Shown here piece after piece: positions 1 to 5,765 of a stretch of 6,323 bases of DNA. The notes under the pieces were generated by a model. The model was not told the DNA's origin. It made no database searches and saw nothing but the letters and a program-made list of their open reading frames with translations. Origin of the DNA: Lysobacteraceae bacterium (lineage in GTDB: Bacteria > Pseudomonadota > Gammaproteobacteria > Steroidobacterales > Steroidobacteraceae); NCBI GenBank assembly GCA_012516015.1, contig JAAYXG010000123.1, forward strand, positions 1 to 6,323, read 5' to 3'. Positions within the stretch are counted from its first letter, which is position 1. Every line of letters begins with the position of its first letter. Position numbers and translations under genes: made by a program.

Positions 1-1051
1 AATCGGTCCAGCGCGCATCGAGATTCAAATCGGGTGGACCGCCAGCGAACGTGAGCGAGCCGCGAGCATGGATGCGCGTCGGTGTACCCGCTAACGTGAG
101 CTCGCTTGAGTGCACGTGAAGCACGCGCTCGGCGTAGCGCCCGCGCGCATCGACGCCAACCTGATGGAGATCGTACTCGGGGACGCTGAACACCCCGGCG
201 GCGTGAATTTGATTCGGCTCGACTTCGACTTCGAGTGCGATGTCGGAGAACGAGAACGGCGGCTCATCGAGCCAAGGGTCGAGCGTGAAGGAGGGAGAGG
301 AGACTCCACCGGTGAGCCGCCATGTCTCCTCCTCGCGCACGAACAAGCCCTTCGCTGCGATTTCGCTCGGTTCCAGGATCGTGCCTTCGAGGGTCATCCG
401 ATCGACATCGCCGCCGAGCTTCGCTTGCAGCGCGACCGTGAGATTCGGTTGAAGCTTCACGCTGCCTCGCGTCTCGAGTGCGATGCCGAGCGGTCTCGAT
501 GCGGTCAGACGCAGCGATCCGCTTGCCGCCAAGCGCTCGCCTTCGATGCGAAAGCGGCGCACGCGCAAGCGGTGAGACGAGATCGTCACGCGCCCGCGGA
601 TTTCATCCGCATCGATCGTTCGACCGTCCACGTGGACGTAGCGAACGTTCGTCAGACGCGCGCCGCGCGCGTCGATTCTCATGAACGGCGGTACGAAACG
701 CGGCGGACGCTCCGGCGGCGGCATCTGCGCTTCCTTCAATTCGACGAGCACATCGCGGGCCGTGAGCGAGCCCGTGCGAATCGTCTGCAGCAAAAGCCCG
801 CGCATCTGCGGATCGATCCGAATCTCGTGCGCGACGACGTGCACGCGCGGATGATTCAGCTCGAAGCTTTGCACGGCGAGTGGGCCGGAGAAGGTCCCGG
901 AAACACCCTCGATCCTGATGCCGAAACGTTCCAGACGATGCAGTTGGCTCGACGCGATCGCGACGCCGACGGGCGTATAGATGAGCACGGACACCGCGAC
1001 GATCGGCAGCAGCAGAAGCAGCGCTACGGTGATGAGGATGCGCCTGCGCAT
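1..1051 (-). CDS. tamB: Translocation and assembly module subunit TamB, N-terminal part (truncated by the window edge)
   Basis: The reading frame opens with ATG at 1051-1049 and stays open for 350 codons to the left edge, so only the N-terminal part is present; E. coli TamB is about 1,250 residues. It starts with a basic stretch (MRRR) and a hydrophobic segment at about residues 5-25, the signal-anchor that fixes TamB in the inner membrane. After this come alternating short hydrophobic/polar segments of the AsmA/TamB type, expected to form the beta-taco groove that crosses the periplasm. Known role of the family: it works with TamA in outer-membrane protein assembly and lipid transport between membranes. 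Its ATG overlaps the tamA stop by one base (TAATG), and no good Shine-Dalgarno lies ahead of it, so it is probably translated by coupling to tamA. The DUF490 C-terminal domain lies outside the window. The call rests on position after tamA and N-terminal architecture. Confidence 0.88.
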   Translation of the reverse strand, partial: MRRRILITVALLLLLPIVAVSVLIYTPVGVAIASSQLHRLERFGIRIEGVSGTFSGPLAVQSFELNHPRVHVVAHEIRIDPQMRGLLLQTIRTGSLTARDVLVELKEAQMPPPERPPRFVPPFMRIDARGARLTNVRYVHVDGRTIDADEIRGRVTISSHRLRVRRFRIEGERLAASGSLRLTASRPLGIALETRGSVKLQPNLTVALQAKLGGDVDRMTLEGTILEPSEIAAKGLFVREEETWRLTGGVSSPSFTLDPWLDEPPFSFSDIALEVEVEPNQIHAAGVFSVPEYDLHQVGVDARGRYAERVLHVHSSELTLAGTPTRIHARGSLTFAGGPPDLNLDARWTD

Positions 1052-2847
1052 TAGAACTGCGTCGAGATATATAAGTGGAAGCGGGGGCTGCGACCGGATT
1101 CCGACAACGCCTGCGCGACATCGATGCCGAAGCTCGCAACGGCGATGCGATAGCGCACGCCCAGGCCCGCCGAGTATTCGAGCCCAGGGTCGGAGAAATC
1201 GTCGAACGCGTTACCGAAATCGTAAAACGCCGCCACACCGAAATTGCGCGGCAAGTCGCGGACGAGCTCGATGGTGCCGGTCGCGAGATGGCGTCCGCCG
1301 ACGCTCTTGTTATCGACCTTCGGCGACAGTTCGTTCAAACCGAAGCCGCGCACGCTGCGCTCGCCGCCCGCGAAGAAGCGCTGCGAGGCCGGCAACTCGG
1401 AGAAATCCGCGACTCGGCTGACGCCGATCTCTCCGCGAAGGTGAAGATGCCAGAGGTCGGACAGGTCGAAGATGCGCTCGCCGAGAAGTCGCAGCTGCAA
1501 GAACGACGCGTCCGAACCGAGCGTGCTCGGCGAGCCTCTGAGCTCGGCGTAAAAGTAGTATGGCCTGATGCGCCCGCCCACGACGTAGCTCGGCAACGTG
1601 GAGTAGCTGATCCCGGGGATCAGATAAAAATCCTCTTTCGTTTCGAGCATGCCCGTCGGCTGCCTCGTCTGCGGATCCACTTGAGGGGCGGTCGTTTGCT
1701 CGTGCGACAGTCGCAGAAACAGCACGCGCTGCCAGCGCCCGAGCGCTTCGGTGAGTCCCGCGCCGACCTCCGCACGTTCGCTCAACGTGTCGCCCAATTC
1801 CTCTTCCGTGACGGCCGCGGTGAACTCGAGCTTTTCGAGTGCGACGTCCATCACTGGAATCACGTAGCGCCCTCCGAGCTGCTTCAGTATCGACGACCCG
1901 ATCAGCTCGACTTTGGAGCGATGACCGCTTGCGTTTACCCGGCGATTGTCCCAACCGAAGCGGCCCCGCATGCGGGTATCGCTTCCGTAGCCGATGCTGG
2001 TCGTGAAGCGATGTTTTCGATTCGGCTCCGCGGAGATCGTGACCGGAACGGTGCGCTGGTCGCGATCGGGTTCGCCGCTCTCGATGTCGACGGACGAGAA
2101 GTACAGGCTGTCGTCGAGCACGTACTGCGTGCGAAGCAGCGAATCGAGCGTGTACGGATCTCCCGGTTCCATGCGCAGCATGCGTCGCATCGCATCGTCG
2201 TTGATCACGTCCTGTGCGATCGTGATCTCGCCGTAATGAAAGCGCTCTCCCGTATCGAGCACGATCGTGGCCGTCGCACGGCGTTCGATGCGATCGATCA
2301 GAAGCTCGCTCTCCGTCAGTTGTGCATCGAGGTAGCCTGCGTTCTTCGCCGCGCGCAGCAGATTGCCTTTGACGCGCTCGTAGGTGCCGTGATTGAGGCG
2401 CAGGCCGGGTTTCAGCTCTTGGGCGTCGATGATCTCGCGCAAAACGCGGAGGTCGCGTCCAGGACCTGTCACGCGGATGTCCACTTCAGACAAGCGAACC
2501 GGACGACCCGGGCGCACGTGGATCGTCACGCGCCAGTCGTCGCCGTCCTGCGTCACCTCGTAGCTGACTTCCGGCTCGTAGTAGCCGAGCGGTTGAAGCG
2601 CTTCGCGCGTCTCCGCGCCGATACGCCGCTCGAGCCGCGACATGGTCTCCGGCGTGACGTCATCGCGGTCGGCATAGCGCGTGAGACTCAAGAACGCGCG
2701 AACGTTCGTTTCGATCGCCGGCGTCACGTCGGGAATGTCGATCTGAATGCGCGCTTGTGCGGATGTTGCGCACGCGAGCGCAAGGAGAGCCCAGAGGCGG
2801 CGTGCGATGAAGCGCGAGGAACCGTTCGGTCGAGCGGCGCGCCGCAC
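1051..2847 (-). CDS. tamA: Translocation and assembly module outer-membrane protein TamA (Omp85 family)
   Basis: A 598-residue Omp85 protein, close to the usual TamA length (E. coli about 577). A basic N-terminus and hydrophobic core (about residues 12-30, ending in SAQA) look like a Sec signal peptide cut near residue 32. Three POTRA domains follow at roughly 35-113, 114-195 and 197-275, then a 16-strand barrel to the end. The diagnostic barrel-lumen loop motif is at residues 494-502 (GGERSVRGF, containing the VRGF signature), and the last residue is Phe, as expected for BAM-inserted barrels. Known role: with TamB it assembles a subset of outer-membrane proteins and takes part in envelope lipid homeostasis. 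The start is GTG at 2847, supported by GGAG nine bases upstream and by the signal peptide directly after it. It sits six bases after the NRDE-family gene and overlaps tamB by one base, so the three are very probably one operon. Confidence 0.95.
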   Translation of the reverse strand: MRRAARPNGSSRFIARRLWALLALACATSAQARIQIDIPDVTPAIETNVRAFLSLTRYADRDDVTPETMSRLERRIGAETREALQPLGYYEPEVSYEVTQDGDDWRVTIHVRPGRPVRLSEVDIRVTGPGRDLRVLREIIDAQELKPGLRLNHGTYERVKGNLLRAAKNAGYLDAQLTESELLIDRIERRATATIVLDTGERFHYGEITIAQDVINDDAMRRMLRMEPGDPYTLDSLLRTQYVLDDSLYFSSVDIESGEPDRDQRTVPVTISAEPNRKHRFTTSIGYGSDTRMRGRFGWDNRRVNASGHRSKVELIGSSILKQLGGRYVIPVMDVALEKLEFTAAVTEEELGDTLSERAEVGAGLTEALGRWQRVLFLRLSHEQTTAPQVDPQTRQPTGMLETKEDFYLIPGISYSTLPSYVVGGRIRPYYFYAELRGSPSTLGSDASFLQLRLLGERIFDLSDLWHLHLRGEIGVSRVADFSELPASQRFFAGGERSVRGFGLNELSPKVDNKSVGGRHLATGTIELVRDLPRNFGVAAFYDFGNAFDDFSDPGLEYSAGLGVRYRIAVASFGIDVAQALSESGRSPRFHLYISTQF

Positions 2848-2853
2848 GATGCG

Positions 2854-3702
2854 CTACTCCGGAGAGGAGTCGAACGAAGTATCGGTCGCGATCGCTTCGT
2901 CGGGATCTTGCGCTTCGAACCAGACCTCCGGGACTTCAGTGCTCGTGAATTCGAAGCGCGAGGTGCCGGTTTGTACCCCTGCGGGATCGAAGCGGCGCTC
3001 CTGCAGCACCGTGCGGCCGTTGCGCTCCACGAGTAAGACGCTGGAGCAGCGGGTGCCGTAGCGCTCATTCAGAATGAACGGCGCGGAGACGATGCGTTCC
3101 CAATCAGCGGGCAAACCGGTCGAGGGAAGCTCCGCGTCCGCGGCGACCTGTCGATCCGCGAGGATGTCGAACAGCGTTTCCGGCGCCAGCTCGGGCTCAC
3201 GCAGCGCGGCTTCGAATCGCTCGCGCGTGCGCGTGAGCTTCGGCCACGGCGCATCGAGGGCGTGATTGCTCAGTCCGTATACACCCGGTGCCAGTGCCTG
3301 CGGCGTGTTCGGACCGCGGTTCGAGAAGTAGTAGAGCGCGCGCGAGCCGCCGACGAGCAGGTTGAAGCCGGAGTAGCGTGGTGCGGCGCCTCTCAGGTCG
3401 TCGAGAAATTCCTTCGGCGACGTGGCGCCGGTCAAAAAGCGGGGCACGAGCAGTCCGCGCGAAGGCGCGCCTTCGACGGGAGCCTGCAAGTCCCGATAGT
3501 TCGTCACGACGCCGAATCGGCCCGACCGGGCAACGCCGAGCCACGTTCCGCCCGCTTTCAAGTCTTTGCCCGCGAGAATACGCGGATCGTCCTGCCACCA
3601 GTTGAGCGGCGCGGCAGGTCGATCGTGAAACTCGTCGCGGTTGCCGGCGAGCACCAGACGATACTTGGGATGCAGTTTCCAAGCCAATACGAGCAGGCAC
3701 AT
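2854..3702 (-). CDS. NRDE family protein (TANGO2-like, DUF833)
   Basis: A 282-residue protein with the hallmarks of the NRDE/TANGO2 family in order: an MCLL start, the eponymous NRDEF at 21-25, GGTWLG at 51-56, TNYR at 67-70, SRG at 81-83, YGLSN at 142-146 and YGTRCSSVLL at 215-224. The length fits the family (about 250-280). Cys2 directly after the initiator Met is typical; because the family is grouped with Ntn-hydrolase folds it could become an N-terminal nucleophile, but this is inference. Family function is poorly defined; eukaryotic TANGO2 has been linked to Golgi organisation, and to heme and lipid/acyl-CoA handling. No signal peptide is seen, so it is probably cytoplasmic. The ATG at 3702 matches the family's usual MC start, although no clear Shine-Dalgarno precedes it, which could mean weak or leaderless initiation. 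It leads a tight unit with tamA and tamB. The acidic Ser/Asp-rich tail (residues 266-282) looks disordered. Confidence 0.9.
   Translation of the reverse strand: MCLLVLAWKLHPKYRLVLAGNRDEFHDRPAAPLNWWQDDPRILAGKDLKAGGTWLGVARSGRFGVVTNYRDLQAPVEGAPSRGLLVPRFLTGATSPKEFLDDLRGAAPRYSGFNLLVGGSRALYYFSNRGPNTPQALAPGVYGLSNHALDAPWPKLTRTRERFEAALREPELAPETLFDILADRQVAADAELPSTGLPADWERIVSAPFILNERYGTRCSSVLLVERNGRTVLQERRFDPAGVQTGTSRFEFTSTEVPEVWFEAQDPDEAIATDTSFDSSPE
2857..2860 (-). promoter_or_regulatory. Ribosome binding site of tamA, embedded in the end of the upstream gene
   Basis: GGAG lies immediately before the TAG stop of the NRDE-family gene (GGAGTAG), nine bases ahead of the tamA GTG. It supports the GTG start and suggests that ribosomes finishing the upstream gene help start tamA. 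Confidence 0.6.
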
Positions 3703-3887
3703 AAGCAGAATAATTCGCGATCCGAGGGTAGCCGGTCAGATAAGGATGCACCGCGCGGCTGAACGTAACGTGAGTGCACGGTTTGCCACGCACCAGAAAC
3801 AGAAGACGATTGTGGCGACTCGCGCACGCCGAGTCACGAGGGGCACGTTTCAATGACGCCTGCTCACGCGCCAAAACGACAGATGTC

Positions 3888-3939
3888 GGTTGACGGTCGA
3901 CAGCCTCAGGGGTGCTTTTCCTGCCGTCAACGGTCAACC
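3888..3939. repeat. Imperfect inverted repeat downstream of nudC; possible terminator or protein-binding site
   Basis: Arms at 3888-3901 and 3926-3939 match in 12 of 14 positions, separated by 24 bases. Each arm is itself two tandem GTTGAC-type hexamers (GGTTGAC then GTCGAC on the left; GTCAAC then GTCAACC on the right), so the site holds four copies of a related half-site. It lies about 20 bases after the nudC stop, where a transcript from the minus strand could fold it into a long stem. A second small palindrome (CGACA-GA-TGTCG, 3877-3888) abuts it, and a short GTTTT run follows on the minus strand. That is weaker than a classical U-tract, so intrinsic termination is plausible but unproven. 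The rest of the 3703-3959 gap holds no gene I can support; it must contain the promoter of the NRDE-tamA-tamB unit unless that unit is read through from nudC. I see no convincing -35/-10 pair. Confidence 0.6.
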
Positions 3940-3959
3940 CACCAAGTGACTGCCATGCC

Positions 3960-4901
3960 TCACATTCTGACGTGAGGCTCCTCACGTAGGGGTACTGCCG
4001 CGCTTTCGTCGTACCAATCCTCGATCAAGCGAAAGGAAATCGAATGTCGGAACGGCATGCGGATCTCGCCGGCAGCGATTTGCCGGCGCGTGAGCCAGCG
4101 AGCACTTTCGAGCTCTCCGTCGACGAGGTGGATCTCCTGAGGCCGTGCATGCGCAACGAATCCGACCATCAAAGAGGAGGGAAACGGCCACGGTTGCGAG
4201 GAGTGATAACTCACCGAGTCGACTTCGACGCCGGTTTCTTCCCGCACCTCACGGGCTACTGCGTCCTCGAGGCTTTCGCCGGGCTCTACGAACCCGGCAA
4301 TCGTCGAATAACGGCCAGGCGGCCAGGTGGCTTGGCGACCGAGCAACGCTCGCTCTCCGTCCGTGATCAGGACGATGATCGCCGGATCGATTCTCGGGAA
4401 TTGTTGGATCGCGCAGCTCGGGTTGCTGCACTGTTGCACGTGACCCGCCTGGAGCGAGCGCATCGCGGCGCCGCAGCGGCCGCAGAAGCGGTTCCGGTCG
4501 CGCCAATGAAGCATCGCACGCGCGTAGGCGAGCAATCCCGCTTCGTGCGGCGGGAGCTCGCCTGCGATCGTTCTAAGATCGCTCGGCTCGATCGGTTCAT
4601 CGAATGACGGCAGCTCCGGCGTCGTGAGCGGCACGGCGAAGCACGCGCGATGTTGAAACTCGCCGAGCAAGACGACGTCGCCGACATCGACCTGCATGAT
4701 GCTCCGGACGTCCGTGACGAGAAGCGCCTTGATGCCGTTCTCTCCGGTTCGCACGAGATTCTGATTGCGCCACACGGGGACGAACACGCTGTTCGGATCC
4801 TCGAGCGCCGCGCGTACGCGTGCCTCGTCCTTGCGCCAATGCGCAACGCGATCGATGTAGGGTCCCGAGAGCAGATTGCCGCGGCGATGAGCTGCAGTCA
4901 T
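3960..4901 (-). CDS. nudC: NAD(+) diphosphatase / NAD-capped RNA decapping Nudix hydrolase NudC
   Basis: A 313-residue, full-length NudC. The N-terminal domain (about 1-130) is followed by a zinc ribbon with Cys140, Cys143, Cys158 and Cys163 (FCGRCG and QQCSNPSC). The Nudix box at 203-225 matches GX5EX7REUXEEXGU exactly: Gly203, Glu209, Arg217-Glu218, Glu221-Glu222 and Gly224. The NudC-specific SQPWPFP motif is at 235-241, which distinguishes it from other Nudix enzymes. Known reaction: it hydrolyses NAD(H) to NMN(H) plus AMP and removes the 5' NAD cap from RNA, in the cytoplasm, with Mg or Mn at the Nudix glutamates. All catalytic residues are present. C-x4-C in the second zinc pair, rather than the C-x2-C of E. 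coli, is a common variant. The ATG at 4901 overlaps the stop of the FlhC-like gene (ATGA) and has no good Shine-Dalgarno, so translation is probably coupled to that regulator. Confidence 0.96.
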   Translation of the reverse strand: MTAAHRRGNLLSGPYIDRVAHWRKDEARVRAALEDPNSVFVPVWRNQNLVRTGENGIKALLVTDVRSIMQVDVGDVVLLGEFQHRACFAVPLTTPELPSFDEPIEPSDLRTIAGELPPHEAGLLAYARAMLHWRDRNRFCGRCGAAMRSLQAGHVQQCSNPSCAIQQFPRIDPAIIVLITDGERALLGRQATWPPGRYSTIAGFVEPGESLEDAVAREVREETGVEVDSVSYHSSQPWPFPSSLMVGFVAHARPQEIHLVDGELESARWLTRRQIAAGEIRMPFRHSISFRLIEDWYDESAAVPLREEPHVRM

Positions 4902-5539
4902 GCTTCGAGTCTAGCAGCGGGCACGGTCGCTGGCGGTATCGGAAGGCCGAGGGCATCCCGTGACCTGCGAGCGCGCTCGGCGAGTTTGCGCCGGGGCCGT
5001 CGGCGGATCGTCTTGAGCTTGCAGCCAGGGCAAGCGCGTTTCACGACCGTGGTGCGGTCGTGCAAGAAATGACCGCCGCATTGCCGACAGCGGAGCGTGC
5101 CGAGGCCGGTGTTGCGCATGAGAAGGTGCAACAAGAACCAGGCATGCTCGAACGACATGCCGCTCGACCCGGAAAGTTGCAGGTGCGTCTCGTACGCGTC
5201 GCAGAAGAGTGCGCCGTAGCACAGCGGGTTCGGTGTCTCGCGCAGATCGGGCTCGAGCAGCCCGAAAGCCGTGAACATGCTTGCAAGGAGGGAGGCTTCG
5301 AACTGGATGCGCGGGTTGCGCGTGAAGAAGGCGATCTGCCGCGGAGATTTGCCCCGATGCCGGCGCAGCGGCATCGCAGGCATGTTCGTCGCATAGGTTT
5401 GATAGAGCCGGCGAATGCGATCGTCGGTAAGACCGGTGCACATACGAATCGTGCAGGTCCGGGCTTCATGGCGAATCATTCGCAGCGCGAGATCATGACG
5501 CTGTCGATCATCGAAATACCGTTCGTTGCTGATATGCAT
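4898..5539 (-). CDS. FlhC-like zinc-binding transcriptional regulator
   Basis: A 213-residue protein resembling the flagellar master regulator FlhC (E. coli 192 residues). The N-terminal helices (about 15-50) contain a helix-turn-helix-like stretch (GLTDDRIRRLY, 36-46). The middle contains SPR...F...NP (65-76), a helical core with AYETHLQLSG (115-124) and FEHAWFLLHLL (130-140), and then the zinc site Cys151, Cys154, Cys170 and Cys173. The C-x2-C-x15-C-x2-C spacing is within one residue of the E. coli FlhC zinc site as I remember it (C-x2-C-x16-C-x2-C). A strongly basic tail (174-195) follows and could contact DNA. FlhC normally binds DNA in a complex with FlhD to switch on class II flagellar genes. 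Here the FlhD-like partner is divergent on the other strand instead of upstream in the same operon. The start at 5539 was chosen because AAGGAG lies seven bases ahead and homology begins there; a longer open frame reaches 5767 but looks non-coding. No flagellar gene is in view, so the true targets are unknown. It overlaps nudC by four bases. Confidence 0.85.
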   Translation of the reverse strand: MHISNERYFDDRQRHDLALRMIRHEARTCTIRMCTGLTDDRIRRLYQTYATNMPAMPLRRHRGKSPRQIAFFTRNPRIQFEASLLASMFTAFGLLEPDLRETPNPLCYGALFCDAYETHLQLSGSSGMSFEHAWFLLHLLMRNTGLGTLRCRQCGGHFLHDRTTVVKRACPGCKLKTIRRRPRRKLAERARRSRDALGLPIPPATVPAARLEA

Positions 5540-5546
5540 GGACCTG

Positions 5547-5552
5547 CTCCTT
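5547..5552 (-). promoter_or_regulatory. Ribosome binding site of the FlhC-like gene
   Basis: A full AAGGAG Shine-Dalgarno lies seven bases before the ATG at 5539. It decides the start: it supports a 213-residue product over the 289-residue frame that begins at 5767. Confidence 0.75.
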
Positions 5553-5612
5553 GTCCTGGGCCGGCGATGGCCAAACTCGCGCCTTCCGTGCGTCGCCTGT
5601 GGGCGTCTTTGC

Positions 5613-5629
5613 GTGCCGCTCCGCGGCAC
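5613..5629. repeat. Perfect 7-bp inverted repeat, candidate operator
   Basis: GTGCCGC and GCGGCAC are exact reverse complements separated by TCC. The site sits in the middle of the divergent intergenic region, in the spacer of the weak plus-strand promoter candidate, where a bound dimer would block transcription. It could instead be a chance GC-rich palindrome or an mRNA leader hairpin. Confidence 0.5.
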
Positions 5630-5753
5630 CGATTTAGTGTGCGCGAAGTCGGCGGCGAAGTGAAGCCCCTCGCCTGGACAGACCGCGACTGACTCTTTAT
5701 CGTGTTCGATCGAGGAAAGGATCTCCTCACACAAGACCCCTCCGACATCCTGC

Positions 5754-5758
5754 AAGGA
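5754..5758 (+). promoter_or_regulatory. Ribosome binding site of the FlhD-like gene
   Basis: AAGGA ends seven bases before the ATG at 5766. It is the main support for that start on the plus strand. Confidence 0.7.
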
Positions 5759-5765
5759 AGCACCC

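Larger units (their letters stand above)
5540..5765. promoter_or_regulatory. Divergent intergenic region between FlhC-like and FlhD-like genes
   Basis: These 226 bases separate the two divergent regulators and must carry promoters in both directions unless one gene is read from further away. No strong sigma-70 pair is visible. The best plus-strand candidate is TTGCGT (5609-5614) with TTTAGT (5633-5638), 18 bases apart and only 3/6 and 4/6 to consensus; on the minus strand GATAAA (5697-5702 on the plus strand reads TTTATC) is a possible -10 without a good -35. Other structure: a perfect inverted repeat at 5613-5629, a direct repeat of GCGAAGT at 5643-5649 and 5655-5661 (12 bases apart, about one helical turn), and a GAGGA/TCCTC inverted repeat at 5712-5728 in the leader of the FlhD-like gene. 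Its location suggests shared control of both genes, which is inference. Confidence 0.5.

Noticed and set aside
110..1054. A 314-codon open frame on the plus strand antisense to tamB
   Set aside because: It is Arg/Asp/His-rich throughout, matches nothing I recognise and sits opposite the tamB frame that follows tamA with a TAATG overlap.
1075..3036. A 653-codon open frame on the plus strand antisense to tamA
   Set aside because: It lies opposite a clear Omp85 gene, has a low-complexity Arg/Ala/His-rich composition typical of the antisense frame of a GC-rich gene, and shows no recognisable domain or ribosome binding site.
3889..3916. TTGACG as a plus-strand -35 promoter element
   Set aside because: At the right distance (17 bases) there is only TGCTTT, a poor -10, and no plus-strand gene follows. 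The TTGAC is better explained as part of the inverted repeat.
3197..3985. A 262-codon minus-strand frame across the start of the NRDE-family gene and the gap before it
   Set aside because: Its sequence turns into an Arg-rich shadow of the NRDE-family gene and the upstream part matches nothing; the MCLL start at 3702 is the family's usual one.
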